Below are positions 21,320-30,048 of a stretch of 64,000 nucleotides of DNA, piece after piece. The position numbers and the translations under genes are program-made. The stretch covers positions 558,001-622,000 of the forward strand of contig NZ_RZUL01000003.1 in assembly GCF_004005485.1 (NCBI RefSeq), written 5' to 3'. Under the pieces are notes generated by a model. That model searched no databases, was not told where the DNA came from, and saw only the letters and a program-made list of their open reading frames with translations. The DNA is from Sphingobium algorifonticola. Lineage in GTDB: Bacteria; Pseudomonadota; Alphaproteobacteria; Sphingomonadales; Sphingomonadaceae. How positions within the stretch are numbered: the stretch's first letter is position 1; every line of letters starts with the position of its first letter.

Positions 21320-22702
21320 TCAGGCCTTGACCTGCGCGAACGCGGCCAGCGCCCGCTCCCGCGCATCGCGATGGCCGATGATCTTCGCGGGATAGGCGTC
21401 GGGGCGACAGCCATAGTCGTCGGGATCGTGCACGGCTTCACCGCGAATATGCGCCAACTCGGGCACCCATTGGCGGATATAGTCGCCTGCGTCGAACTTA
21501 GGCGACTGGCTCAGCGGTGCCATGATCCGCACGAACATGTTCGCGTCCACGCCGCTGCCCATGACCCACTGCCAGTTGACGGGATTGTTGCCATAATCGG
21601 CGTCGACCAGCGTATCCCAGAACCATTGCTCTCCCACCCGCCAGTCGATCAGCAGATGCTTCACCAGGAAGCTGGCGGCAATCATCCGCACCCGGTTGTG
21701 CATCCAGCCCGTCGCCCAGAGCTGCCGCATGCCGGCGTCCACGATCGGATAGCCGGTGCGCCCCTGTTTCCAGGCTGCAATGTCCCGCTCTGCCGCCTTG
21801 CCGCTGCGCCATGGCATGGCGTCGAACTGCGCCTTGCCGTTGCTTTTGCCATAATCGGGAAAGGCGAGGATGATGTTCTGGGCATAATCGCGCCAGACCA
21901 GTTCCTTGAGGAAAACCGCATGATCGCCCGGCGCGGCGCTGACCGCGTGCCAGACGGTCGCGACCGATATCTCGCCGAAATGCAGATGCGCAGACAGCCG
22001 GGACGAGCCTTCCTCCGATGGCAGGTTGCGCGCCTCGGCATAGCCTTTCGCACGCGGCAGGAAGGCCGCCACCCGCTCAGCCACGCCATCTTCGCCCGGT
22101 GTCCATTCCTCCACAAAAGCTTTTGCCCAATCCGGCTTCGTCGGCAGCAGCTTCCAGTCGGCAAGTGTGTCGCTCTGCGGCCATGCGTCGGGCGCAGCGA
22201 TCGCATCCGGGGCAGGCAAAGGCTTGGGTGGCGGCATGTGCGGCCACAGCGCCTTCATGAACGGGGTATAGACCTTGTAGGGCTGATCGCTGCCCGATCT
22301 TATGCTGCCGGGCGGGACCAGATAATTGCCGTGATGCAAATGCAGGTCGAGCGCCTTGGCCAAGGATTTTTCGGCGTTGCGCCACCAGGGTTCATAATGA
22401 TGCAGCGCATGGACCTGCGTCACCCCGGTTTCCCTGGCAATGTCCGTCAGCACATCGGCGCACACACCTTGGCGCAGGATGAGACGCGATCCCTTGGCCC
22501 GCAGCGCAGTATCGAGGCTGGCGAGGCTATGATGCAGCCACCAGCGTGATGCGCCGCCCATCCGGCGATGCCTCGGCGTCTCGTCATCCAGCACATAGAC
22601 CGGAATGACCGGTCCCGCCTCAGCCGCTGCCAGCACCGCTGCCTGATCGGCCAGGCGCAGGTCGCGGCGCAACCACAGGATCACCGGTTTGGCCTTGCTC
22701 AT
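21320..22702 (-). CDS. phrB: Deoxyribodipyrimidine photolyase (CPD photolyase)
   Basis: A 460-residue flavoprotein that uses light to reverse UV pyrimidine dimers. The N-terminal antenna domain starts VILWLRRDLRLADQAAVLAA. The FAD domain contains TGYPIVDAGMRQLWATGWMH, NRVRMIAASFLVKHLLIDWR and WFWDTLVDADYGNNPVNWQW, which carry the tryptophan electron-transfer chain and substrate contacts. Its ATG overlaps the stop of the deacetylase-like gene by 4 bases. Class I CPD photolyase is the most likely type. Confidence 0.95.
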   Translation of the reverse strand: MSKAKPVILWLRRDLRLADQAAVLAAAEAGPVIPVYVLDDETPRHRRMGGASRWWLHHSLASLDTALRAKGSRLILRQGVCADVLTDIARETGVTQVHALHHYEPWWRNAEKSLAKALDLHLHHGNYLVPPGSIRSGSDQPYKVYTPFMKALWPHMPPPKPLPAPDAIAAPDAWPQSDTLADWKLLPTKPDWAKAFVEEWTPGEDGVAERVAAFLPRAKGYAEARNLPSEEGSSRLSAHLHFGEISVATVWHAVSAAPGDHAVFLKELVWRDYAQNIILAFPDYGKSNGKAQFDAMPWRSGKAAERDIAAWKQGRTGYPIVDAGMRQLWATGWMHNRVRMIAASFLVKHLLIDWRVGEQWFWDTLVDADYGNNPVNWQWVMGSGVDANMFVRIMAPLSQSPKFDAGDYIRQWVPELAHIRGEAVHDPDDYGCRPDAYPAKIIGHRDARERALAAFAQVKA

Positions 22703-23610
22703 CGGTAATAACTCATCGCCAGAACGCGCATCGCATCGGCATGACGCCGCGCGATGGCCAGTTGATCGTCGCCATAGCCGCCACCAAGCACCGACGCCAG
22801 CGCGATCCCGCGACGTCGCGCTTCGCCGCCGACCAGACTGTCGCGCGCAGCAAGGCCAACATCGCTGAGCGCCAGCCGCCCGAGCCGGTCGTCGGCATGC
22901 GCATCGACACCGGCCTGATACAGGATGATGTCCGGCCGCGCCTGATCGATGATCTGTGGCAGATGTCTTTCCAGGGCGTCGAGATAAGCGTCGTCATCCG
23001 CGCCGTCGGGCAGGCCGACATCCAGCGAAGACTGCGCCTTGCGGACGGGGAAGTTGCGCTCGCCATGGACGGAAAAGGTGGTGACATCCCCCCGCCCCGC
23101 CAGCAGCGCCGCCGTGCCGTCGCCCTGATGCACGTCGAGATCGACAATCAGGACATGCCGCACGCGCCGCTCGGCCAGCAGCCGGTGCGCCGTGACCGCC
23201 AGGTCGTTGAAAATACAATAGCCTGCGCCGCTGTCGTACAGCGCATGATGACTGCCGCCGGCCCCATTGGCGGCATAGCCGCGTTCCAGCGCGATCCGCG
23301 CGGCTTCCCATGTGCCGCCGCTGGTGCGCAACGCCCGGCGGGCGAGCGCGGGCGTAATCGGAAAGCCGATCCGCCGGGCCTTTTCCGGCGGCACGCTGGC
23401 AGTCAGCACCTGATCGACATAATCGGCCGCATGCACCGCCTCTATCCAGTTGCGCGGCATCAGCGGTGCATCATGCTCGACCGGCGGCGTGGGGTCCGCG
23501 CGCAGCAAGTCGCGGACAAGACTGTATTTGTCCCATGGAAAGCGGCTGTTCCCGGATGCGCCTGCATCCTGCCGCAAACTGTAATCGGAATGATGGACGA
23601 GCGGGAACAT
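22699..23610 (-). CDS. Histone-deacetylase-fold amidohydrolase
   Basis: A 303-residue member of the HDAC/AcuC/acetylpolyamine amidohydrolase superfamily. Zinc-site motifs are visible: GGSHHALYDSGAGYCIFNDL with the tandem histidines, DLDVHQGDGTAALL, and the late acidic YQAGVDAHADDRLG. Bacterial members deacetylate proteins, polyamines or acetoin-related substrates; which applies here is not clear. It is the first gene of a tightly packed operon with phrB and cfa (4-base overlap, then a 35-base gap). It starts at ATG 23610, divergent from rppH. Confidence 0.88.
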   Translation of the reverse strand: MFPLVHHSDYSLRQDAGASGNSRFPWDKYSLVRDLLRADPTPPVEHDAPLMPRNWIEAVHAADYVDQVLTASVPPEKARRIGFPITPALARRALRTSGGTWEAARIALERGYAANGAGGSHHALYDSGAGYCIFNDLAVTAHRLLAERRVRHVLIVDLDVHQGDGTAALLAGRGDVTTFSVHGERNFPVRKAQSSLDVGLPDGADDDAYLDALERHLPQIIDQARPDIILYQAGVDAHADDRLGRLALSDVGLAARDSLVGGEARRRGIALASVLGGGYGDDQLAIARRHADAMRVLAMSYYR

Positions 23611-23716
23611 GCAGCTTATCTAGCCATCAACAGGGAATGTCGGCTTTGCGCCGATTCTTTTTCTGCGTCCAACATTATCCTGCCGCATCATGCGGATGTT
23701 CAGAGACAAGACGCTT

Positions 23717-24193
23717 ATGCCCAAAGTGCCCGACCTGCCCTATCGTCCCTGCGTCGGCATCATGCTGGTGAACATGGATGGCCATGTCTTCGTCGGCCAG
23801 CGGCTGGATAACAAGGTGGAGGCCTGGCAGATGCCGCAGGGTGGCATCGATCCCGGCGAAGATCCGCGTACTGCCGCCCTGCGAGAGCTGGGCGAGGAAA
23901 CCGGCATCGTTCCCGATCATGTCAACATCATCGCGCAGACGAAGGACGAGCATTTCTATGATCTGCCGGACGAACTCGTCGGGCAGATATGGGGCGGAAA
24001 ATATCGCGGGCAGCGGCAGATATGGTATCTCGCCCGCTTCGGCGGGACGGACGCCGATATCAACATCGCGACAGCGCATCCCGAGTTTCGCGCATGGAAG
24101 TGGACGCCACCCGAAAGCCTGCCGGACCTCATCGTCCCGTTCAAGAAAAAGCTCTATCGCGATCTCCTGAAAGAGTTTGGCCATCTCATTTGA
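23717..24193 (+). CDS. rppH: RNA pyrophosphohydrolase (Nudix)
   Basis: A 158-residue Nudix hydrolase starting MPKVPDLPYRPCVGIMLVNM; an earlier in-frame ATG at 23690 would add 9 residues. The Nudix box runs from GGIDPGEDPRTAALRELGEE, with the catalytic glutamates in RELGEETG. RppH-type features WQMPQGGID and GQRQIWYLARF are present. It removes pyrophosphate from mRNA 5' ends and so starts RNase E-dependent decay. It stands alone between the divergent deacetylase operon and the DUF481 gene. Confidence 0.93.
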   Translation: MPKVPDLPYRPCVGIMLVNMDGHVFVGQRLDNKVEAWQMPQGGIDPGEDPRTAALRELGEETGIVPDHVNIIAQTKDEHFYDLPDELVGQIWGGKYRGQRQIWYLARFGGTDADINIATAHPEFRAWKWTPPESLPDLIVPFKKKLYRDLLKEFGHLI

Positions 24194-24281
24194 TGGCATC
24201 GATCGCGGCTTTTGCGCCGGAACGACAGCGCAGACCGATCAACCGGGTTCAAAAGTGGCGCAAAGGCTGTAGGATGCAGCC

Positions 24282-25241
24282 ATGCCTCCCACACACGCCG
24301 CCTCTGCCTTCGTATTGATCTGCGCGGCACTCGTCCTTCCGCAGGGCGCGCAGGCACAGGACGCACAGGCACAGCCGATCGCCCCGGCGCCCTCTCCCGC
24401 CCCGCCGCCGCTCGCCGAACCGGTGCGCCAGATGCTGGAAGCCGCAATCGCCAGCGGCAATGAAGGCGATATCAGTGCGATTGCAAAGATTGCGCGGCAG
24501 ACCAATCCACAGGCGGCCGCCGAAATCGCCGCCATGGTGAATGCCCACAGGGCAAAGGTGGAAGCCGCCCGGCTGGAAACGCTGAGCGATCCAAACATGC
24601 TGGCGCTGTGGAAAGGGCGTGGCGAACTGGGCGGCTTTCTGTCCACCGGCAGTACCGAGGAAATCGGCATCAGCGCAGGCATCAGCCTCCAGCGGCAAGG
24701 GCTGCACTGGCTGCACAAGTTGCAGGGCAGCGCCGATTACCGCCGCGCCAACGGTGCCACCTCGCGCGAACGCTTCGTGGGGTCCTACGAGGGTCGTTAT
24801 CAGTTCGATCCGTCCGGCTATGCCTATGGTCTTGGCCAGTTCGAGCGCGATCCGTTCCTGGGTTATGACAGCCGCTACAGCGCGTCGGTGGGCGTCGGCT
24901 ACCGGCTGGTGCAGGACAAGGCTCTGGACCTGTCGGTCAATGTCGGCCCATCGCTGCGCATCGTGGACTACACGCTCGATGACGCGGAAAGCAAGCTGGG
25001 TGCCCGGTCCTCCTATGATCTGGCGTGGAAGCTGACGCCAGCGGTCACTTTCCGGCAAAACGGGTCCGCCTATCTGGAGGATGACCTGCGCAGCGCGACC
25101 TTGCTCACATCGCTCGACGCGCGCGTGGTATCGCGGGTGACGGCGCGGCTGTCCTATAATGTGCAGCGTGAGGCCGAGACGATTCTGACCCCGGGCCGCA
25201 CCGATACATTGAGCAAGGTCACGCTGATCTACGATTTCTGA
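24282..25241 (+). CDS. DUF481 outer-membrane beta-barrel protein
   Basis: A 319-residue protein with a signal peptide ending near LPQGAQAQDA, a Pro/Ala-rich stretch and a helical region (residues 45-95). The DUF481 barrel follows: GELGGFLSTGSTEEIGISAG, GSYEGRYQFDPSGYAYGLGQ and FERDPFLGYDSRYSASVG. It ends in the outer-membrane C-terminal signature LSKVTLIYDF (final Phe). Family members such as E. coli YdiY are predicted porin-like or salt-induced proteins of unknown role. The helical insert before the barrel is longer than in YdiY. Confidence 0.88.
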   Translation: MPPTHAASAFVLICAALVLPQGAQAQDAQAQPIAPAPSPAPPPLAEPVRQMLEAAIASGNEGDISAIAKIARQTNPQAAAEIAAMVNAHRAKVEAARLETLSDPNMLALWKGRGELGGFLSTGSTEEIGISAGISLQRQGLHWLHKLQGSADYRRANGATSRERFVGSYEGRYQFDPSGYAYGLGQFERDPFLGYDSRYSASVGVGYRLVQDKALDLSVNVGPSLRIVDYTLDDAESKLGARSSYDLAWKLTPAVTFRQNGSAYLEDDLRSATLLTSLDARVVSRVTARLSYNVQREAETILTPGRTDTLSKVTLIYDF

Positions 25242-25298
25242 CCATTGGCCGGGTGCCGGGGGTGGAGGCGGCCGGTTCCCTCTGTTAGGCTCCCGTCG

Positions 25299-26519
25299 AT
25301 GAGCGCGATATCCCTATCCGAGCAGGCCGTGATCGAAGCGGCCGCCGCCGCGCCGATGCTCGCGCAGGTGGAACGCTGGGCGGCGGTGAACAGCGGATCG
25401 CGCAATCTGGCCGGTCTGGCGCAGATGGCGGGACTGCTGGCGGACGCTTTTGCCGTGCTGCCGGGCGCTCTGACCCTCGTCGATCCTGCGCCGGTGGACG
25501 CCGTGGGTGCGGACGGGGGCATCTATCCGCGCGATCATGGTCGTCATATTCACCTGTCGGTCCGCCCCGACGCACCGGTGCAAATCCTGCTGACCGGGCA
25601 TATGGATACGGTTTTCGGCGCCGAAGACAGTTTTCAGACGCTGCGCTGGCTGGAACCGGGCGTCCTCAACGGGCCGGGTGTCGCCGACATGAAAGGCGGG
25701 ATCGCCGTGATGCTCGCCGCCCTTGTCGCGCTGGAGCGCAGCCCGGATGCCGCAAGAATCGGCTATGACGTCATTCTGAACAGCGACGAGGAAGTGGGCA
25801 GCCCCTCCTCCGCGGCGCTGATTGCCCGGCTGGCGCGGGGCAAGCAGGCGGCGTTCACCTACGAACCGTCCGCTCTGCCGGACGGCACCCTGGCGGGTGC
25901 CCGCGCAGGCAGCGGCAATTTCTCGATCATCGTGTTCGGCCGCAGCGCCCACGCGGGCCGCAACCCGGAGGATGGACGCAATGCCCTGCTCGCCGCCGCC
26001 GACATCGCCCTGCGGCTGAAGGCGGCCAGCGGCATAACGCCCGACGGCCGCGGATTTTCCTGCAATCCGGCGCGCATCGACGGCGGCAGTCCCAACAATG
26101 TTGTGCCCGATCAGGCCGTGTTGCGCGTCAATTTCCGGCCGCGCACGCCAGCCGACGAAGCCGCCGCCAGCGCGCTGCTCGATCAGGTCATCGCCGACGT
26201 GGCGCTGGCGCATGATGTCGTGATTCACCGCCATGGCAGTTTCGGCCGCCCGCCCAAGCCAATGGACGACCGGGCCCAACGCCTCTTCGGCCTGGTGCAG
26301 CAATGCGGCGCGGACCTTGGTCTTTCCATCGGCTGGAAGGACACCGGCGGCGTGTGCGACGGGAACAATATCGCCGCTTGCGGCGTGCCGGTGGTCGATA
26401 CCATGGGCGCACGCGGCGGCAGCATCCACAGCGCGGAGGAATATCTCCTTACCGAAAGTCTGCCCGAACGCGCGGCGCTTTCCGCGCTGGCACTGATGCG
26501 GCTTGCCAATCATGACTAG
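25299..26519 (+). CDS. M20-family metallopeptidase/deacylase near astA-astB
   Basis: A 406-residue zinc hydrolase. Metal-site motifs are LTGHMDTVFGAED, NGPGVADMKGGIAVML, the catalytic NSDEEVGSPSS, and the late DTMGARGGSIHSAEEYL. It is closest to carboxypeptidase G2-type M20 enzymes that cut N-acyl-glutamate bonds. It lies 136 bases before astA on the same strand, separated by a palindromic repeat. Succinylglutamate desuccinylase (AstE, an unrelated M14 fold) is absent from this window, so this enzyme may fill that step; that is inference. The start MSAISLSEQAVIEAA was chosen by homology length. Confidence 0.88.
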   Translation: MSAISLSEQAVIEAAAAAPMLAQVERWAAVNSGSRNLAGLAQMAGLLADAFAVLPGALTLVDPAPVDAVGADGGIYPRDHGRHIHLSVRPDAPVQILLTGHMDTVFGAEDSFQTLRWLEPGVLNGPGVADMKGGIAVMLAALVALERSPDAARIGYDVILNSDEEVGSPSSAALIARLARGKQAAFTYEPSALPDGTLAGARAGSGNFSIIVFGRSAHAGRNPEDGRNALLAAADIALRLKAASGITPDGRGFSCNPARIDGGSPNNVVPDQAVLRVNFRPRTPADEAAASALLDQVIADVALAHDVVIHRHGSFGRPPKPMDDRAQRLFGLVQQCGADLGLSIGWKDTGGVCDGNNIAACGVPVVDTMGARGGSIHSAEEYLLTESLPERAALSALALMRLANHD

Positions 26520-26527
26520 TTTTCCCA

Positions 26528-26622
26528 CCGTTCGGGCTGAGCTTGTCAAAGCCCTCCACTGAGCGAAGCGAAGTGCCTTCACGCCGTTCGGGCCTGCTCT
26601 TCGACAAGCTCAGGGCGACCAG
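26528..26622. repeat. Extragenic palindromic repeat (TTCGACAAGCTC family), second copy
   Basis: Between the M20 gene and astA is ACCGTTCGGGCTGAGCTTGT followed downstream by TTCGACAAGCTCAGGGCGAC. This is the same family as the block at 7182-7291, with the two arms in opposite orientation. It separates two genes that otherwise look like an operon. Confidence 0.75.
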
Positions 26623-26655
26623 TATAAAAAGCGCGAGATATCATAGGGGAACAGA

Positions 26656-27672
26656 GTGACTTTCTTCATGCGACCGGCCCGCCCGGACGATCTTCAGACG
26701 CTGTACGAGATGGCAAAGCTGACAGGCGGGGGCTTTACCAATCTGCCGCCCGATCGCACGTCGCTGTCCGCGAAGCTGGAGCGCACGGCACAGGCGCTCG
26801 CCCGGCCCGACGAGACGGTGGAGGATGAGTTGATCGTCCTGGTGCTGGAAAACAGCGACACGGGCCAGGTGCGCGGCACATGCCAGATTTTCAGCGAAGT
26901 CGGGCAGAAACATCCGTTCTATTCCTATCGCCTGGGCACGCTTACCCAACACAGCCGTGAGCTGGGCCGTACCTTCCGCGCCGAAATGCTGACACTGACG
27001 ACCGATCTGGAAGGGTCGAGCGAAGTCGGCGGCCTGTTCCTGCACCCGCGGGAGCGCGCGGAAGGGCTGGGCCTGCTGCTGGCCCGCTGCCGCTACCTGT
27101 ACATGCGCGCCCACCGCGCCCGCTTCGGTGAACGGGTGATCGCGGAATTGCGCGGCGTGATCGACGAGGCCGGAGGATCGCCGTTCTGGGACGGGCTGGC
27201 CGGCCGCTTCTTCGGCATGAGCTTTCAGGAAGCCGATGAGTTCAATGCGATCAACGGCTATCAGTTCATCGCCGATCTGATGCCCAAGACGCCGATCTAC
27301 ACCGCCATGCTGACCGATCATGCCCGTTCGGTCATCGGCCTGCCCCACCCCAACGGCCGCGCGGCGATGCGGATGCTGGAAGGCGAGGGATTTGTGAACA
27401 GCGGCTATGTCGACATCTTCGACGGCGGCCCGACGATGGTCGGGCAAGTCGATGCCCTGCGCACCGTGGCGGAGGCGCGCGACGTCACTCTGTCCGGCGC
27501 GCATCGGGAAAAGGGCACACGGATGCTGGTGGCGTGCGGACGCCTTGCCGACTATCGCTGCGCCTACGGACAGGTCATCGAAGTAGCCGACGGCTCCGTC
27601 GCGCTGGACGAGGCGAGCATCGCGCTGCTGGGACTGGCACCGGGCGACATATTCACGATGGCGGGGCGCTGA
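26656..27672 (+). CDS. astA: Arginine N-succinyltransferase
   Basis: A 338-residue acyltransferase, first step of the arginine succinyltransferase pathway (arginine + succinyl-CoA to N2-succinylarginine). It starts at GTG with AGGGG six bases upstream. Family motifs include PARPDDLQTLYEMAKLTGGG near the N-terminus, EVGGLFLHPRERAEGLGLLL and ERVIAELRGVIDEAG. It is followed after one base by astB, so the two are translationally coupled. The gene is single-copy AstA rather than an AruF/AruG pair. Confidence 0.95.
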   Translation: MTFFMRPARPDDLQTLYEMAKLTGGGFTNLPPDRTSLSAKLERTAQALARPDETVEDELIVLVLENSDTGQVRGTCQIFSEVGQKHPFYSYRLGTLTQHSRELGRTFRAEMLTLTTDLEGSSEVGGLFLHPRERAEGLGLLLARCRYLYMRAHRARFGERVIAELRGVIDEAGGSPFWDGLAGRFFGMSFQEADEFNAINGYQFIADLMPKTPIYTAMLTDHARSVIGLPHPNGRAAMRMLEGEGFVNSGYVDIFDGGPTMVGQVDALRTVAEARDVTLSGAHREKGTRMLVACGRLADYRCAYGQVIEVADGSVALDEASIALLGLAPGDIFTMAGR

Positions 27673-27673
27673 C

Positions 27674-28948
27674 ATGGCGGTAACGGAAATCAATTTCGAC
27701 GGGATCATCGGTCCCAGCCACAATTATGCAGGGCTCAGCCTGGGCAATCTTGCCTCCGCCGATAATGCAGGCACACCTTCCTTCCCGCGCCGCGCCGCGC
27801 TCGAAGGGATTGCCAAGATGCGTGCCAACATTGCGCTTGGCCTGCGTCAGGGCATTTTCCTGCCGCAACGTCGCCCGGATGTCGCCTGGCTGGCCAGCCT
27901 CGGCACAGCCATGGCGCAGGCCGAACCGCATATGCGCGCCGCCGCTTTTTCGGCCTCGTCGATGTGGGCGGCCAATGCCGCGACGGTCTCCCCCGCCACC
28001 GATACGGCCGACGGCAAATGCCATCTGACTGTCGCCAATCTCGTCACCATGCCGCACCGCAGCCACGAATGGCCGCACACGTTGCGCCAGTTGCGCATCG
28101 CCTTCGGATCGGGCCGTTTCGTGGTCCATGGCCCGGTGCCCGCCCCATTCGGCGATGAAGGCGCGGCGAACCATATGCGGCTGTGCGACCATCATGGCGC
28201 GCCGGGCGTGGAAGTGTTCGTCTACGGCCGATCCGGCGGCCCTTTCCCCGCACGCCAGCATATCGAGGCGAGCAAGGCCGTCGCCCGGCTCCACGGCCTG
28301 GATCCCGCGCGTACGCTGTTTGTGGAGCAATCGGAGGAAGCCATTGCCGCCGGTGCTTTCCACAATGATGTCGTCGCCGTCGCCAACGAGCGCGTCCTCT
28401 TCACCCATGCACAGGCCTTTGCCGACCGCGACCGCTTCTTTGCGGACCTACGCCGCATCATGCCGTCTGTCGAGATTGTCGAAGTGCCCGCCGATGCCGT
28501 CAGCCTGGCCGATGCGATCAAAAGCTATCTGTTCAACGCGCAGTTGGTGACCTTGCCCAAAGGCGGCGGCATGGCGCTGATCGTGCCGACCGAAACGCAG
28601 GCGACACCGTCGGTCTGGGCCTGGCTTCAGGCGATGCTGGCGGGCAACGGGCCGATCCGGCAGGTCATCCCGGTCGATGTGCGACAATCGATGGCGAACG
28701 GCGGTGGCCCCGCCTGCCTGCGCCTGCGCGTCGTCGCCGATCCGCTCGACATCGACGACCGCTTCCTCGTTACCGACGCCAAACTCGACGGTATCGCAGC
28801 GGTCATCGAGGCGCACTGGCCCGAACAGATTGCTCCGTCCGACCTGGGCGATCCCGCACTCGTCGCAAAAGTCGAACAATCGTGGTTAACGCTCGTTGAC
28901 CATTTGCAGCTTTCGCGCGACCTGTGTGTTGACGGTCAAACGGACTGA
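27674..28948 (+). CDS. astB: N-succinylarginine dihydrolase
   Basis: A 424-residue enzyme of the amidinotransferase-like fold that releases two ammonia and CO2 from succinylarginine. It starts MAVTEINFDGIIGPSHNYAG, with the family motif PSHNYAGLSLGNLAS. The active-site region FHNDVVAVANERVLFTHAQA carries the histidine, and the catalytic cysteine is in NGGGPACLRLRVV near the C-terminus. It follows astA by one base. astC, astD and astE are not in this window. Confidence 0.95.
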   Translation: MAVTEINFDGIIGPSHNYAGLSLGNLASADNAGTPSFPRRAALEGIAKMRANIALGLRQGIFLPQRRPDVAWLASLGTAMAQAEPHMRAAAFSASSMWAANAATVSPATDTADGKCHLTVANLVTMPHRSHEWPHTLRQLRIAFGSGRFVVHGPVPAPFGDEGAANHMRLCDHHGAPGVEVFVYGRSGGPFPARQHIEASKAVARLHGLDPARTLFVEQSEEAIAAGAFHNDVVAVANERVLFTHAQAFADRDRFFADLRRIMPSVEIVEVPADAVSLADAIKSYLFNAQLVTLPKGGGMALIVPTETQATPSVWAWLQAMLAGNGPIRQVIPVDVRQSMANGGGPACLRLRVVADPLDIDDRFLVTDAKLDGIAAVIEAHWPEQIAPSDLGDPALVAKVEQSWLTLVDHLQLSRDLCVDGQTD

Positions 28949-29007
28949 CGGGTCTGCCCCAGGGGGCCTTCCGTCGGCCGACAGCCGCCGCCGGACAATG
29001 GACAGCC

Positions 29008-29229
29008 ATGCAGACGATCAAGCGCCTCTTCACGATCAAGACCAAGTTCGAGGCGTTTCTGGTGATCTACGCGCTCGCGCTTGGCGCGACGGAACGCGGC
29101 ATGACCTACATTCACCAATATCCCGGTGTCGGTGGCTATCTGCTCGCTCTGGCCTGCACCGGTGCGGTGTTCATGGCAGGCGGCATGATTATCGATGCCG
29201 TCGATATGCGGCGGCGCTGGCAGTTCTGA
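29008..29229 (+). CDS. Small two-helix membrane protein, conserved hypothetical
   Basis: A 73-residue protein, MQTIKRLFTIKTKFEAFLVI onward, with a hydrophobic segment at about 17-28 and a stronger one at about 44-64 (GYLLALACTGAVFMAGGMII), ending DMRRRWQF. It has a basic N-terminus and no signal cleavage site. It lies 59 bases after astB and may share its transcript. No function is recognised; it looks like a small inner-membrane protein seen near sphingomonad metabolic genes. Confidence 0.6.
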   Translation: MQTIKRLFTIKTKFEAFLVIYALALGATERGMTYIHQYPGVGGYLLALACTGAVFMAGGMIIDAVDMRRRWQF

Positions 29230-29248
29230 TCCCGTCCACCCGGTCGTC

Positions 29249-29470
29249 GTGACGCGGACGCGGCTGAGCATCTGCCTGCGCAAGCGGCGTTATCCCACAC
29301 TGGAAGATGCGGCCCAGGCCGCCGTCAGCCGCGCCGACCTCGCCCTTCGTCCCTATCGATGCGATCGCTGCGGTCAATTCCACCTGACCAGCCGGACAAA
29401 GGGCAAGCGTATTGCACGGCCGGGAGGGGTGAACGTGTTGCAGCATCCGCTAGCTCTGACTTGGAAATGA
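29249..29470 (+). CDS. Small zinc-ribbon-like protein
   Basis: A 73-residue basic protein. The probable start is GTG (MTRTRLSICLRKRRYPTLED), avoiding overlap with the preceding gene; an ATG at 29195 would overlap it. It carries CDRCGQFHLTSR, a C-x2-C...H arrangement, plus an upstream cysteine, suggesting a small zinc-binding fold like those seen in phage and sphingomonad genomes. Function unknown. An artefact cannot be ruled out, but the CxxC and the spacing favour a real gene. Confidence 0.55.
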   Translation: MTRTRLSICLRKRRYPTLEDAAQAAVSRADLALRPYRCDRCGQFHLTSRTKGKRIARPGGVNVLQHPLALTWK

Positions 29471-29538
29471 CGCCCATAGGTCAGAGCCAATGGACCCTGC
29501 AACGAGTTGGCGATTATCCGCTTCGAGCATGTAGGTTT

Positions 29539-29616
29539 GTTCCCCTGCGCAAGCAGGGGTCCAGGGTCCAAATTGCTGCTCCGTGCGGCCCTGGACCCCC
29601 GCTTTCGCGGGCGAAC
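29539..29616. repeat. Palindromic repeat (TTCCCCTGCG-AAGCAGGGG family)
   Basis: Two hairpins in mirror arrangement, GTTCCCCTGCGCAAGCAGGGG and CCCCGCTTTCGCGGGCGAAC, flank a spacer with CCAGGGTCC/GGCCCTGGA. A near-identical element lies at 32908-32985. It fills most of the gap between the zinc-ribbon gene and the DUF6356 gene; the rest of 29471-29700 holds nothing recognisable. Confidence 0.8.
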
Positions 29617-29700
29617 CTTATTGTACTTGCTCGAAAGGTCGAGATGCCAAACAAGTTCAGGGTGACCAATTATCTGGGGAGGTTGCGCCCGTCCCTTCCC

Positions 29701-29958
29701 TCAAATCTCATATTCCGGCAAGAATTGCGGCGGTGGCACCATGCCCGCGGCGCGGTCGCTGCGCGGCTGCATCTCACCGTAGAGGGTACGCACCGTCGTG
29801 CTGCCGGTCTTCACAAAGCAATTGGGCAGTAGGCCGTGGATGATGCAGGCGATCCCACCGCCGACCATCCGCAGGCCGAACGATCCGGCGGTGCGCGCAT
29901 GGCCCCAATAAGTTTCGCCAACGCGACGCGGATGATCGAGAAAAAACGACTGGAACAT
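29701..29958 (-). CDS. DUF6356-like small protein
   Basis: An 85-residue protein starting MFQSFFLDHPRRVGETYWGH, with an Ala/Gly-rich hydrophobic helix (AGSFGLRMVGGGIACIIHGL) and FVKTGSTTVRTLYGEM. This matches my recollection of the short DUF6356 family (FF-x2-HP-x-SVGETY, then a helix, then TGSxTV). The open frame continues 22 codons upstream without support. Function unknown; the helix suggests a membrane-associated protein. Confidence 0.65.
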   Translation of the reverse strand: MFQSFFLDHPRRVGETYWGHARTAGSFGLRMVGGGIACIIHGLLPNCFVKTGSTTVRTLYGEMQPRSDRAAGMVPPPQFLPEYEI

Positions 29959-30048
29959 GATGCGGCTCTGGTCCCTCAGGCGAACGGATACTGTGCGATG
30001 CAGCATAACCGTCAGGCGGGCCAAGGGCCAGAGCCGGAACGGCCATCG

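Noticed and set aside
29195..29248. ATG start at 29195 for the zinc-ribbon protein
   Set aside because: It overlaps the preceding gene by 35 bases and adds unconserved residues; GTG 29249 fits better.
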